Shown here: positions 8,471 to 20,578 of the stretch, piece by piece
Layout of the letters: every line of letters begins with the position of its first letter
Position numbering within the stretch: the first letter of the stretch is position 1
Source of the DNA: Caballeronia fortuita
Lineage (GTDB): Bacteria > Pseudomonadota > Gammaproteobacteria > Burkholderiales > Burkholderiaceae
Length of the DNA: 64,000 nucleotides
NCBI RefSeq assembly: GCF_001544835.2
Contig: NZ_FCNX02000007.1
Span: 248,001-312,000, forward strand
Reading direction: 5' to 3'
Notes under the pieces: generated by a model
Databases searched by the model: none
Told to the model about the DNA's origin: nothing
The model's input: the letters and a program-made list of their open reading frames with translations, nothing else
Translations under genes and position numbers: made by a program

Positions 8471-9310
8471 ATGTTGCTGTCCCAAGTCGAAGCCATGCGC
8501 GAGCAACTGCGTCCGTCCGAGCGGAAACTGGCCGATTACGTGCTCGAAGCGCCCCGCGAGGTCCTCGACCTGTCGATGACGGACTTCGCCGCGCGCGCGG
8601 GCGTCAGCCAGCCGACCATCGCGCGCTTCTGTCAGGCGCTCGGCTTCTCCGGGTTCCGTGAATTCAAGATTCGTCTCGCGCAAAGCGTAGCAGCGGACGT
8701 TCCCACGGTATATCGCGACGTCCGCACCGACGAGCCGCCCGCCGGCGTCGCGGCGAAAGTGCTCGACCGGACCATCGGCGCGCTGATCGCGGTGCGCAAC
8801 AGTTTGTCGTCGGACAGCGTCGCCGCGGCAATCGCGATTCTTGCGGAAGCACGGCGCATCGAGTTTTACGGCGCGGGCGGCTCGGGCATCGCCGCGCTCG
8901 ACATGCAGCACAAATTTTTTCGATTGGGCGTGCCGTCTGTCGCATACTCCGACCCGCATACGTACACCACCTCCGCCGCATTGCTGGGCGCGGGCGATGT
9001 AGTCGTCGCGATATCGAATACGGGACGCACGCGGGACATTCTCGATGCGTGCAAATCGGCGTTGAATGGCGGCGCGAAGGTCATTGCGATCACGCATGGC
9101 AATTCGCCGCTCGCGCGTCTCGCGAGCGTCGGATTGTTCGCCAATGTCGATGAAGACACCGATATCTTTTCGCCAATGACATCGCGCGTGTCGCATCTCG
9201 CGATCGGCGACATTCTGGCGGTCGGGCTGGCGCTGGCGCGCGGCCCGGCGCTCGCCGAAAAGCTCGCGGAAGCGAAGGACGTGCTCGAGGGGCGGCGAGT
9301 GGGAGTGTAG
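8471..9310 (+). CDS. hexR: HexR, RpiR-family transcriptional regulator of sugar metabolism
   Basis: A 279-residue regulator with an N-terminal RpiR helix-turn-helix (LADYVLEAPREVLDLSM, then VSQPTIARFCQALGFSGF, residues about 18-60) and a C-terminal SIS sugar-phosphate binding domain (FYGAGGSGIAALDMQHKF, ISNTGRTRDILDACK). HexR proteins repress Entner-Doudoroff and central carbon genes and are released by KDPG. Its position divergent from edd, with a near-consensus operator between, supports this rather than a generic RpiR assignment. The ribosome site is modest (AGGCGAG). The N-glycosyltransferase gene starts 81 bp downstream on the same strand. Confidence 0.92.
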   Translation: MLLSQVEAMREQLRPSERKLADYVLEAPREVLDLSMTDFAARAGVSQPTIARFCQALGFSGFREFKIRLAQSVAADVPTVYRDVRTDEPPAGVAAKVLDRTIGALIAVRNSLSSDSVAAAIAILAEARRIEFYGAGGSGIAALDMQHKFFRLGVPSVAYSDPHTYTTSAALLGAGDVVVAISNTGRTRDILDACKSALNGGAKVIAITHGNSPLARLASVGLFANVDEDTDIFSPMTSRVSHLAIGDILAVGLALARGPALAEKLAEAKDVLEGRRVGV

Positions 9311-9391
9311 GCGGCAAAGCTTCGATGCCTTCGAGCGAAACGCCAACGCTCGCCTATGCTGTTTATCACCCCTTCGCTCAAAGGAGCATCC

Positions 9392-11254
9392 ATGAGCAGC
9401 AACTTTTCCGTCGAGCGCTTCGAGGCCTGCGTTCACGGCGGGAAGCCGGACGAAGCCATCGCGCAACTTTGCGAATTTGGCGAATTGCTCCAGGAGAGTC
9501 CGTTTGTCGATCTGACGACTTTGCTGCCGCCCTCCGACGCATGGCCGCGCCCCAATAGGAACCGGCTACTCGAACGCTTCTTCAGCCGCATGGCTGCGGG
9601 CATCGTCTCCCTTCTCGGAGACACCGAATTCACGCTCACCGATGCGCAGTTTCAGCAACTTGCCGGGACCCGCTCACTAATTCAGCATCTGCTCGGCGCG
9701 GCGCCGCTCAAGAATGCGGATCATGTCACGCGCCGGTTTCTTCCAGTAATCGAAGAAGACGGAACGGTTCGACTGCCTGTTCCGGATGCGATAAAAAGAC
9801 TCAACATCCTCTGCAATTCTGAATCGCAACTGCCGCTGGACTTCAACGCGTGTATGCGCGCCGACCCGGCCCCGGCGCTGAATCTGGCGATTGCGATAGC
9901 CGGTGAGATACTTCCCGGCAGCGCCGACGCACATCGCAATCGCGAAGCGCTACTCGATTGGTTGTGCCCGGCGCTTGCAGACCAACACGATGTCCGGGAC
10001 ATCGAAATCAAGCGCTTGCTGTTTCTGTACATGCATTGCACCTACGCCGAGGTCGAGCATCGGCATGAGATCAAGCGAAGTATCAACCAGCTCGTGCGTA
10101 GAACCTTGGCGAAAACCGCGCTGACCGATCTAAATGTCAAGCTACCCGCCTGGCGAGCCGCGCGCGAACGGCCACTCATGCTCGTCGTGCTGGAAGCCTT
10201 CACGGATGGCCATTCGATCGCGCGCACTCACGGCCCCACGTTGGCCGCTGCGCGGACGCGTTTCGACGTCGTGGCGATGTGCTATGCCGACGCGATCGGC
10301 GATTACGGACGCAGCATCTTCACGCAGGTGATCGAACTGCCCGCCGACGGCGATTTCATGCGCACACTGATGACGATCCGGCAGTTCGCGGAGTCGGAAC
10401 ACCCCGATGTCCTTTACATGCCGAGCGTAGGCATGTCGCTGTTGACCCTCTGTGTCTCCAACATGCGGCTCGCGCCGCTGCAGATCGCCGGTTTGGGACA
10501 TCCCGCGACCACGCATTCCGACTGCATCGATTATGTCAGTGTCGAGGAAGACTTCGTGGGCGATCCAGCGTGTTTCAGCGAAGCGCTTCTGCGGCTTCCG
10601 AGAGACGGGCAGCCTTATCGGCCATCGCCGTTCATGGAACCCGTGCGCGCCCGCCGGAAGAAAACCCCGGGGCACATCGATATCGGCGTTGCCGCAAGTC
10701 TGATGAAACTCTCGCCCAGTTTTTTGAACGCATGCCGCGAGATCTCCGCGCGCAGCAGGACTCCGGTCCACTTTCACTTCCTGACGAGCGGCGGGAACGC
10801 CGTCACGCTGCTGCATCTTGCAAAAGTGGCGCAGCAAGCCTGGGGTGCGGAAAACGGGACGGTGATGCCTGGCCAGTCCTATATGGACTACGTGAACTAT
10901 CTCAACGACATGGACATGTTTCTGAGCCCGTTCCCGTTCGGCAACACGAACGGCATCGTGGACGCATTCACGGTCGGTCTGCCGGGCGTCTGCAAGACGG
11001 GGCGAGAGGTATTCGAGCGTATCGACGGTGCAATGTTCATGCGCGCCTACATGCCCGGCTGGCTGGTCGCGGATACGGTGGACGAGTACGTCGAATCGGC
11101 GGTCCGTCTTGCGAACAATCACGACGAGCGCGAATCGCTGCGCCGCTACATGCTCGAAAAGAACGTGGTAACGCGCTTTTTCGAAGGCCGTCCGGAAGTG
11201 TTCGGGGAAATGGTGCTCGATCTCGTCGAGCGGGAACGCCTCAAAACGGCTTGA
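9392..11254 (+). CDS. HMW1C-like cytoplasmic N-glycosyltransferase (GT41 type)
   Basis: A 620-residue protein, the same length as the Actinobacillus pleuropneumoniae N-glycosyltransferase (NGT) as I recall it, and similar throughout. Family members transfer glucose or galactose from UDP-sugars to Asn of N-X-S/T in the cytoplasm. Diagnostic blocks: an alpha-helical N-terminal half; HSIARTH (274-280); LYMPSVGM; LGHPATTHSD (about 368-377); ASLMKLSP with Lys439; and FPFGNTNGIVD (514-524) followed by GVCKTG. His, Lys, Asn and Asp of these blocks align with ApNGT active-site residues (about H277, K441, N521, D525). Start MSSNFSV is chosen because AAAGGAG lies 6 nt upstream of ATG at 9392. There is no linked TpsA/TpsB (HMW1A/B) pair; the only adhesin nearby is the trimeric autotransporter 8 kb away. 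The 3' end overlaps hemJ tail to tail by 14 nt. Confidence 0.9.
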   Translation: MSSNFSVERFEACVHGGKPDEAIAQLCEFGELLQESPFVDLTTLLPPSDAWPRPNRNRLLERFFSRMAAGIVSLLGDTEFTLTDAQFQQLAGTRSLIQHLLGAAPLKNADHVTRRFLPVIEEDGTVRLPVPDAIKRLNILCNSESQLPLDFNACMRADPAPALNLAIAIAGEILPGSADAHRNREALLDWLCPALADQHDVRDIEIKRLLFLYMHCTYAEVEHRHEIKRSINQLVRRTLAKTALTDLNVKLPAWRAARERPLMLVVLEAFTDGHSIARTHGPTLAAARTRFDVVAMCYADAIGDYGRSIFTQVIELPADGDFMRTLMTIRQFAESEHPDVLYMPSVGMSLLTLCVSNMRLAPLQIAGLGHPATTHSDCIDYVSVEEDFVGDPACFSEALLRLPRDGQPYRPSPFMEPVRARRKKTPGHIDIGVAASLMKLSPSFLNACREISARSRTPVHFHFLTSGGNAVTLLHLAKVAQQAWGAENGTVMPGQSYMDYVNYLNDMDMFLSPFPFGNTNGIVDAFTVGLPGVCKTGREVFERIDGAMFMRAYMPGWLVADTVDEYVESAVRLANNHDERESLRRYMLEKNVVTRFFEGRPEVFGEMVLDLVERERLKTA

Positions 11255-11657
11255 TCACCACGAGCAGCGTCGCGCCGAGCAGCCCGAGCACCGGCAGTTC
11301 GTTGAACATCCGATACCACTTGTCCGAGCGCCTGTTCTCGCCGCGTTGAAACGTGTGCAGCAAGCGCCCGCAATAGGCGTGATACGCGATCAGCAACACG
11401 ACGATCGTGAGTTTCGCGTGCAGCCAGCCCTGCCCCGCGCCGATGCCGACGACGAGCCACAGCCACAGCCCGCACGCGAGCGCAGGCACGGCGATGAACG
11501 TCATGAAGCGAAAGAGCTTGCGCGCCATCAGCAAGAGGCGCGCGGTGGCGGCGGCATCCGTCTCCATTGCGAGGTTGACGAAGATGCGCGGCAGATAGAA
11601 AAGCCCCGCGAACCACGAAGCCACCAGCACGATATGCAGCGATTTGATCCAGAGCAT
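11241..11657 (-). CDS. hemJ: CopD/HemJ-family membrane protein, probable protoporphyrinogen IX oxidase
   Basis: A 138-residue inner-membrane protein with four predicted membrane segments. It starts MLWIKSLHIVLVASWFAGL and has the HemJ-type WFAGLFYLPRIFV block, a KLFRFMT segment and HAKLTIVVLLIAYH with the conserved His. HemJ oxidises protoporphyrinogen IX to protoporphyrin IX in haem synthesis; the family is often labelled only CopD/UPF0093. It sits 12 bp after proA on the same strand. Short length and motifs favour HemJ, but the reaction is inferred from family. Confidence 0.75.
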   Translation of the reverse strand: MLWIKSLHIVLVASWFAGLFYLPRIFVNLAMETDAAATARLLLMARKLFRFMTFIAVPALACGLWLWLVVGIGAGQGWLHAKLTIVVLLIAYHAYCGRLLHTFQRGENRRSDKWYRMFNELPVLGLLGATLLVVIKPF

Positions 11658-11669
11658 CGGTTCTGATTT

Positions 11670-12941
11670 TTATCGACGAACTTCGCCGCGCCCCAGCACG
11701 ACGTATTTCAGCGACGTCAGCCCTTCCAGGCCCACCGGTCCGCGGGCGTGCAGCTTGTCGTTGGAAATGCCGATTTCCGCGCCAAGACCGAATTCGAAGC
11801 CATCCGCGAAACGCGTGGAGGCGTTGACCATCACGCTCGCCGAATCCACTTCACGCAGGAAACGCATCGCGCGGTCGTGATCTTCGGTGACGATGGCGTC
11901 CGTATGATGCGAGCCGTATTCGTTGATGTGCGCGATCGCCTCGTCGAGATCGGCGACGATCTTGATTGCCAGCACCGGCGCGAGGTATTCGGTGCGCCAG
12001 TCTTCTTCGGTCGCATCGACGAGACCAGCGATCCCGGCCGCTTCGAGGACCGAGCGCGCTTCCGTGTCGACGCGCAGTTCGACATCCTTCGCCTGGAACG
12101 CACGCGCGAGCGACGGCAGCGCCTGCTGAGCGATGCCGCGTGCGACGAGCAGCGTTTCCATCGTGTTGCAGGTGCCGTAACGATGCGTCTTCGCGTTGTC
12201 GCAAATGACCGCGGCCTTCGCGAGATCGGCGCGGTCGTCCACGTAGACGTGGCAGATGCCATCGAGGTGCTTGATCATCGGCACGCGCGCTTCTTCCATC
12301 AGACGCGCGATCAGGCTCTTGCCGCCGCGCGGCACGATCACATCGACGAATTCGGTCATCGTGATGAGCTTGCCGACCGCCGCGCGATCCGCCGTTTCGA
12401 CGACCTGCACCGCGTCCTGCGGCAAGCCCGCCGCCGCCAGCCCGACGCCGATCAGCTTCGCGAGCGCCGCGTTGCATTCGAGCGCCTCGGAGCCGCCGCG
12501 CAGAATCGCCGCATTGCCGGATTTGAGACAGAGCGCGGCGGCGTCGATCGTCACGTTCGGCCGCGATTCGTAGATGATGCCGATCACGCCCAACGGCACG
12601 CGCATCTGTCCGACCTGAATGCCGCTCGGGCGGAACTTCATCCCGCTGATTTCGCCGATCGGATCGGCCAGCGCGGCAACCTGGCGCAAGCCTTCGACCA
12701 TCGTGCCGATTGCCTTGTCGGACAGCGTCAGCCGGTCGATGAACGCCGCGTCGTGACCCTTTTCGCGCGCACGGGCGAGGTCGCGCGCGTTGGCCTGCTT
12801 GAGCGCATCGCGCTCGCGTTCGATTGCGTTCGCAACCGCGTCGAGCGCCGCGTTCTTCGCCGCCGTCGACGCCCGCGCCATCGCGCGCGACGCCGTGCGC
12901 GCGCGGCGGCCGAGGTCGGTCATGTATTGGTCGATGTTCAT
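11670..12941 (-). CDS. proA: Gamma-glutamyl phosphate reductase
   Basis: A 423-residue aldehyde-dehydrogenase-fold enzyme that reduces gamma-glutamyl phosphate to glutamate semialdehyde with NADPH, the second step of proline synthesis. The catalytic Cys258 is in [36 protein letters not shown] (about 117-138) and [15 protein letters not shown] are the nucleotide-binding side. Start [15 protein letters not shown] is preceded by AGGAAGAG. It follows holA by 108 bp on the same strand. proB is not in the window. Confidence 0.96.
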   Translation of the reverse strand: MNIDQYMTDLGRRARTASRAMARASTAAKNAALDAVANAIERERDALKQANARDLARAREKGHDAAFIDRLTLSDKAIGTMVEGLRQVAALADPIGEISGMKFRPSGIQVGQMRVPLGVIGIIYESRPNVTIDAAALCLKSGNAAILRGGSEALECNAALAKLIGVGLAAAGLPQDAVQVVETADRAAVGKLITMTEFVDVIVPRGGKSLIARLMEEARVPMIKHLDGICHVYVDDRADLAKAAVICDNAKTHRYGTCNTMETLLVARGIAQQALPSLARAFQAKDVELRVDTEARSVLEAAGIAGLVDATEEDWRTEYLAPVLAIKIVADLDEAIAHINEYGSHHTDAIVTEDHDRAMRFLREVDSASVMVNASTRFADGFEFGLGAEIGISNDKLHARGPVGLEGLTSLKYVVLGRGEVRR

Positions 12942-13049
12942 CGTGGGTCTCTTCCTTGTGCCGCTTTCCTGAGCCGCCTCGCTGTCGAAGCGTCGATGCG
13001 TTCATTCTAAGCCGTTGCATCGATTGCAACAGCGTGTGACAAAAGCGTC

Positions 13050-14144
13050 CTAGCGACGCGGCGGGCGTGGCGATGGGGCGGCCTGCGCCGGCTTGCCGCC
13101 ATGCGCGACGGCCATCGCCAGTTCGAACATGCCGGCCCACGGATCCGGCGGCGGCTCGCTGCCACGCTTGCCCGTACTACCCGACAGCCCCTTCACCTGC
13201 CGATCGAGCCGCGCCGCAAGCGACAGCGCCTTCTCCAGCGCCTCGTCCGTCACGCGCGAAAGCGCCGGCCCGATCAACCGTTCGCGCGGTCCCCAAACGC
13301 GGTTTTCGCGCATGAGCGTCGCGAGCGGCTTGCCCGATGCAACGCCCCGCTTGATGCGCAGCAGCGTGCGCACTTCTTCGACGAGCGCCCACAGCACGAG
13401 CACCGCCGCTTCGCCTTCGCCCTTGAGCCCGTCAAGCATGCGCGCGAGCCGGCCGACATCGCCGGTCAGCATCGCTTCGTTGAGCTTGAACACGTCGTAG
13501 CGCGCGACATTCAGCACCGCGTCGTGAATCTGTTCGAACGTGAGCACGCCTTCCGGGTACAGCAAGCCGAGCTTCTGAATTTCCTGATGCGCGGCGAGCA
13601 GATTGCCTTCCACCCGTTCCGCGATGAACGACAGCGCGCGCCGCCCTTCCTCGCCGGGAGCTACGCGCTGGCCCTGTTGAGCGAGGCGCTGGCCGACCCA
13701 CATCGGCAACTGCGCGCGCTCGATCGGATCGACCTTCAGCGCGACGCCCGCGCCCAGCAACGCCGTGAACCAGCCGGATTTTTGCGTCGCGCCGTCGAGA
13801 CGCGGCAGCGTAACGAGCGCGACGACGTCCGGATTGTCCGCATCGGCGAGCGTCTTCAGGGCTTCCGCGCCTTCCTTGCCCGGCTTGCCCGTGGGAATGC
13901 GCAGTTCGATCAACTGACGGTCGCCGAACAGCGACATCGATTGCGTCGCGCCGATGAGCGCGCTCCAGTCGAAACCGCGCTCGACCGTAAATACCGTGCG
14001 GTCGGTGAAGCCGTTCGCGCGCGCGGTGGCGCGGATGCGGTCGCACGCTTCCTGCGCGAGCAGATGCTCGTCGCCATAGACGACGTACAGCCCTTTCGGG
14101 CCTTTCGCGAGGTGCGCTTCCAGCGCGTCGAGCTTCAGTTGCAT
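13050..14144 (-). CDS. holA: DNA polymerase III delta subunit
   Basis: A 364-residue clamp-loader subunit. It opens the beta clamp as part of the gamma complex. The N-terminal MQLKLDALEAHLAKGPKGLYVVYGDEHLLAQEA block and the middle ERAQLPMWVGQRLAQQGQ and HQEIQKLGLLYP blocks are typical of HolA; the AAA-like fold lacks a working P-loop, as expected. The C-terminus is Pro/Arg-rich (KPAQAAPSPRPPRR). It starts 22 bp after lptE in the usual leuS-lptE-holA order. Confidence 0.95.
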   Translation of the reverse strand: MQLKLDALEAHLAKGPKGLYVVYGDEHLLAQEACDRIRATARANGFTDRTVFTVERGFDWSALIGATQSMSLFGDRQLIELRIPTGKPGKEGAEALKTLADADNPDVVALVTLPRLDGATQKSGWFTALLGAGVALKVDPIERAQLPMWVGQRLAQQGQRVAPGEEGRRALSFIAERVEGNLLAAHQEIQKLGLLYPEGVLTFEQIHDAVLNVARYDVFKLNEAMLTGDVGRLARMLDGLKGEGEAAVLVLWALVEEVRTLLRIKRGVASGKPLATLMRENRVWGPRERLIGPALSRVTDEALEKALSLAARLDRQVKGLSGSTGKRGSEPPPDPWAGMFELAMAVAHGGKPAQAAPSPRPPRR

Positions 14145-14166
14145 GATGCCGTTCGGACGCGCCCGA

Positions 14167-14768
14167 TCAAAGCGGCGGCACCGGCAGCGGCGCGCGCGGC
14201 GCGACGCCCGGTGTCTGCTCGCCCGGCGCCGGATGCAGCGAGCGCACGGTCGCGAGACGACGCGTCAACTGATCGACAGCGTCGTTGCGCATATCGTTGT
14301 AGAGCAGCGTCGATTCCTGTGCCTTGGCGAGCGTGTATTGATCGCTGTACGTCATCGAGCGATTCAGCGCGATGACGCTCGGCGGAATGAGCAAGGTGCC
14401 GTCGGCGCCGAGCAGCGTGTAGTTCAGCGTGAAGACGAGCTCGTACTCCTGGATGACGCCCTGCGCATTCAGGCTCAGCGTGCGCAAGCCGGTGCCCTCG
14501 GACAGATTGAGCGTCGCGTCCGGTTTCTCGTAAGGCTTCACGATCACGGTGTCGCTGCCGCCCTGAACCATGCGTTCGAGGCGTGCGACCATCTGCGGCG
14601 TGCCGCCCGTGACCGCGAGCCGCTTGAACGCGTAGTCCTGCTGGCCGCGCAACTGGAAGCCGCACGCGGACAGGAGCGCCGCGCCGCCGAGGAGCGTGCC
14701 AAACGTGAGAAACGAGCGCCTGCTCGTGCTGACTGTGCCGGTCACATGCACCCCCTTGGTTTTGCGCA

Positions 14769-14769
<1 letters not shown>
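14167..14769 (-). CDS. lptE: LPS-assembly lipoprotein LptE
   Basis: A 200-residue outer-membrane lipoprotein that plugs LptD and helps insert LPS. The signal has a twin-Arg-like STSRRSFLTFG stretch and a lipobox ALLSACGFQLRGQ (Cys near residue 36). The conserved GFQLRG just after the lipid Cys is the family hallmark. ATG at 14769 overlaps the leuS stop by one base (TGATG), which fixes the start and suggests coupling. The C-terminus is Pro-rich. Confidence 0.93.
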
Positions 14770-17552
<2,783 letters not shown>

Positions 17553-17993
17553 TTATTGCGCAGGCACCGGCGCTTGCGGCTTTGCGGGCTGCGTGACGAA
17601 GCCGATACGCTCGACGCCCGCCTGTTGCGCCGCGCCCATCACCTGCGCGATGACGTCGTAACGCGTCGCGCTCGATGCCCGCAGATGCAGTTCCGGCTTC
17701 TGCGCGCTCCTGGCCGCATCGGCGAAACGGGCGCGCATCTGATCGAACGTGACGGGCGTGTCGTTCCAGAAAAGCTTGTCGGCGTCGTCGATCGAAAGCG
17801 TGATGGTCTGCGGCGTCTCGCGCGCGGGCTGCGACGCGACTTTCGGCAGATCCAGCCGGATCGCGTGCGTGAACAGCGGCGCCGTGATGATGAAGATGAC
17901 GAGCAGCACGAGCATGACGTCGATGAGCGGCGTCATGTTGATGTCCGCCATCGGCTGGCCGCCGGATTTCTTGTCGAGTCCGCCGAATGCCAT
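17553..17993 (-). CDS. exbD: ExbD/TolR-family proton-channel protein
   Basis: A 146-residue inner-membrane protein with one N-terminal membrane helix after MADINMTPLIDVMLVLLVIF and the essential Asp in PLIDVML. The remainder is periplasmic. ExbD with ExbB uses the proton gradient to energise TonB-dependent import. It begins 8 bp after exbB, so the two are co-transcribed. No tonB is present nearby, so a TolQR-type role is also possible, although the tol-pal genes are not here either. Confidence 0.88.
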   Translation of the reverse strand: MAFGGLDKKSGGQPMADINMTPLIDVMLVLLVIFIITAPLFTHAIRLDLPKVASQPARETPQTITLSIDDADKLFWNDTPVTFDQMRARFADAARSAQKPELHLRASSATRYDVIAQVMGAAQQAGVERIGFVTQPAKPQAPVPAQ

Positions 17994-18001
17994 CGCCGCG
18001 T

Positions 18002-18667
18002 CTACTCCGCCGGACCGCACACGAACGCGTGCAGATCGTGCGCGAAACCGTCGAGTTCTTCGGAAAGTTGCCGCACGTAGCGGCCAAGAATGTTGTATGC
18101 GAGCACAGCCGGAATCGCGACGACGAGCCCGAACGCCGTCATGATGAGCGCCTCGCCGACCGGACCGGCGACGTTTTCGATCATCGCCTGACCGCTCGCC
18201 GCGATGCTCGACAGCGCGTGATAGATGCCCCAAACGGTGCCGAGCAAGCCGACGAACGGCGCCGTGCTGCCGACCGATGCGAGCAAAACCTGACCGAACT
18301 CGAGCCGGCGTTGCGAACGAAGCAACGCATGACGCAACGCGCGCAGCACGCGTTCGCTGCGCTCGACGCGCGCGAGCATCGCGCCCGGCATTTCGGTTTC
18401 CGACGCGCGCCACGCGGCTTCGGCGAGCGGCAGAAACACACCCTCACGATCCGCGCGCTGCAACGCGCCGATACCCTCTTTCAGGCTCGCCGCCTGCCAG
18501 AACCGCTGCAATGCGCGCGGACCTTGCCACTTGGCGCGCGCGAGAACCCACGCCTTCACGAGCAGGAAACACCAGCTCGCGAGCGACATTGCGAGGAGCA
18601 GGGCCGCGACGGCGTGCGTCACGGCATCGCCGGATTGGAGGTAATGGATGACGCCCGTTGCTGCCAT
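18002..18667 (-). CDS. exbB: ExbB/TolQ/MotA-family proton-channel protein
   Basis: A 221-residue protein with three membrane segments: near residues 17-38 (VAALLLAMSLASWCFLLVKAW), then the conserved ASVGSTAPFVGLLGTVWGIYHAL block, and TAFGLVVAIPAVLAYNI. These are the ExbB/TolQ hallmarks. ATG at 18667 is taken as start; an in-frame TTG at 18688 overlaps the dapB stop as TTGA and would add seven residues. It is followed directly by exbD. Confidence 0.88.
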   Translation of the reverse strand: MAATGVIHYLQSGDAVTHAVAALLLAMSLASWCFLLVKAWVLARAKWQGPRALQRFWQAASLKEGIGALQRADREGVFLPLAEAAWRASETEMPGAMLARVERSERVLRALRHALLRSQRRLEFGQVLLASVGSTAPFVGLLGTVWGIYHALSSIAASGQAMIENVAGPVGEALIMTAFGLVVAIPAVLAYNILGRYVRQLSEELDGFAHDLHAFVCGPAE

Positions 18668-18684
18668 GTGAGTCAACGCAGAAG

Positions 18685-19482
18685 TCAACGCAGACCGAGG
18701 ACGTCCTGCATGTCGAAGAAGCCCTTGTCGTGCCCTTCGAGGAAATGCGCGGCGCGCAGCGCGCCTTGCGCGTAGGAAAGACGGCTCGCCGACTTGTGCG
18801 TGATCTCGATGCGCTCGCCGATGCCCGCGAAGAGCACCGTGTGATCGCCGACGATATCGCCGCCGCGAATCGCCGAGAAACCGATGGTCGACGGATCGCG
18901 CTCGCCCGTCACGCCTTCGCGCGCGTACACGGCGCAGTCCTTGAGATCACGGCCCAGCGCCTTGGCGATCACTTCGCCCATGCCGAGCGCGGTGCCCGAC
19001 GGCGCATCCACCTTGTGCCGATGATGCGCCTCGATGATTTCGATGTCGTAGCCGGTGGCGAAGTGCTTCGCCGCGAATTCGAGCAATTTCAACGTGACGT
19101 TCACGCCGACGCTCATGTTCGGCGCGAACACGACGCCGATCTTCTCGCCCGCCTGCTTCAACTGCGCCTTCTGCTCGTCCGAGAAACCGGTCGTGCCGAT
19201 GATCATCTTCACGTCATGCCGAAGCGCGGCTTCGAGATGCGTCAGCGTGCCTTCGGGGCGCGTGAAGTCGATCAGGTAGTCGGCGTCGGCGAACACGCGC
19301 TCGATGTCGTCCGTGAGCAGCACGCCCGTCGTCTTGCCGAGGAACGCGCCCGCGTCCTGCCCGAGTTGCGGCACGCCGGGCCGGTCGAGCGCGCCGACGA
19401 GTTGCGCGTCCGGATCGTTGAGAACGGTTTCGGTCAGCATCCGGCCCATGCGGCCCGATGCGCCGGCAATGGCGATCTTCAT
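18685..19482 (-). CDS. dapB: 4-hydroxy-tetrahydrodipicolinate reductase
   Basis: A 265-residue enzyme of lysine and diaminopimelate synthesis that reduces hydroxy-tetrahydrodipicolinate with NAD(P)H. The nucleotide motif GASGRMGRM is at residues 7-15, and the substrate motif [15 protein letters not shown] (151-165) holds the catalytic His and Lys157. Length matches the family. It follows bamE by 120 bp and overlaps a possible exbB start. Confidence 0.97.
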   Translation of the reverse strand: MKIAIAGASGRMGRMLTETVLNDPDAQLVGALDRPGVPQLGQDAGAFLGKTTGVLLTDDIERVFADADYLIDFTRPEGTLTHLEAALRHDVKMIIGTTGFSDEQKAQLKQAGEKIGVVFAPNMSVGVNVTLKLLEFAAKHFATGYDIEIIEAHHRHKVDAPSGTALGMGEVIAKALGRDLKDCAVYAREGVTGERDPSTIGFSAIRGGDIVGDHTVLFAGIGERIEITHKSASRLSYAQGALRAAHFLEGHDKGFFDMQDVLGLR

Positions 19483-19602
19483 GGCAGTCTCGTGTTGAAC
19501 AGCGCGGCGAACGCGCGTTGGATGATGCGGATGCGCCGTGCCGATGAAGCGGCGCCGCGTCGATCAACGTGGCGCGGCTTCATCGCCGGATGGCTGAACT
19601 GC

Positions 19603-20403
19603 TTACTGGCCTTGCTGCGGCAGATAGAACTGCGCCTGGCCGCCCGAATTGGCTGGCGTCGGCGACGTACCCGCCGGGCCTACCGCGCTGCTGTCCGGAA
19701 TGTTGATTGTCTGCGGACGGCGCTGCAGTTGAATCTGCGAGTTGCTCGCGCCTTGCGTGCTCGAGCCCGGCGCGCCGCCGCTGCTCTGCGGCACGTTCAC
19801 GCGCACGGAAGACTGATTGCGGCCCGCCGGCATTTCGACTTGCGCCGTTGCGCGGTTCGCGGCCTGCGCGGCTTCCTGGTTCGCATCGCCGGCGAATGCA
19901 GCCGACGCGTTCGGTTGTGTCGACGGCTCGCCGACCGGCGCGGTCACCGCCGCAGCCGACGCCACCGGCGCCGATGCCGCCGCGGGCGGCGCGGCCTTCG
20001 CGACCTTGACACCCTTGTCGCCGTCGATCTCCGCGAGCAGTTCGAGGTTCGACGGCAGATTGTCGCCGCCCGACCAGCTCACGACGCGATCGCTCGCGAA
20101 GTTCACGACGAAGTCACGCTGCTGCACGACCGATGTGGACCCGCGCTTGAAATAGAACACGTAGTCCCATCGGTCGGCGTGGAACATGTCGGTCAGAAGC
20201 GGTGTGCCGAGAAGCTGCTTCACCTGATCGCGCGACATGCCGACCTGCATCTGCGCCGCGGCTTCCGCCGAAACGAAATTCCCCTGCACGACCGTGATCC
20301 GATACGGTGTGATGCTTTGCGCGATCTTCTGCGTGACGCTGTCGTACGCCGAGCAGCCGGCGAGCAATGCGGCCAAGGTTGCTGCAATCACGGTTCCCCG
20401 CAT
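19603..20403 (-). CDS. bamE: BamE, outer-membrane assembly lipoprotein with long C-terminal extension
   Basis: A 266-residue lipoprotein of the BAM complex. The start MRGTVIAATLAALLAGCSAY is preceded by AGGGAGAG and gives a lipobox LLAGC. The SmpA/OmlA domain is clear: VGMSRDQVKQLLGTPLLTDMFHADRWDYVFYFKRG. About 150 residues beyond the domain are Ala/Gln/Ser-rich low complexity, ending QAQFYLPQQGQ. Many BamE proteins are near 110-120 residues, so the tail is an addition seen in this lineage; its function is unknown. It diverges from fur. Confidence 0.93.
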   Translation of the reverse strand: MRGTVIAATLAALLAGCSAYDSVTQKIAQSITPYRITVVQGNFVSAEAAAQMQVGMSRDQVKQLLGTPLLTDMFHADRWDYVFYFKRGSTSVVQQRDFVVNFASDRVVSWSGGDNLPSNLELLAEIDGDKGVKVAKAAPPAAASAPVASAAAVTAPVGEPSTQPNASAAFAGDANQEAAQAANRATAQVEMPAGRNQSSVRVNVPQSSGGAPGSSTQGASNSQIQLQRRPQTINIPDSSAVGPAGTSPTPANSGGQAQFYLPQQGQ

Positions 20404-20578
20404 GCGACGGCTCTCCCTGCAATTCGATAAAGATTTGGAAAACATTTCACCTTTCACGCGAGGCGCTCCAAGGCCGCGCTCTTCTCGTCCGATTCGTCTT
20501 GTATCCGCAAGGAATATCGGGAACCGGAAAAACGCATTACTATGAGAACCTTGAATTGTACTCTAGGGATGCCTAGCC

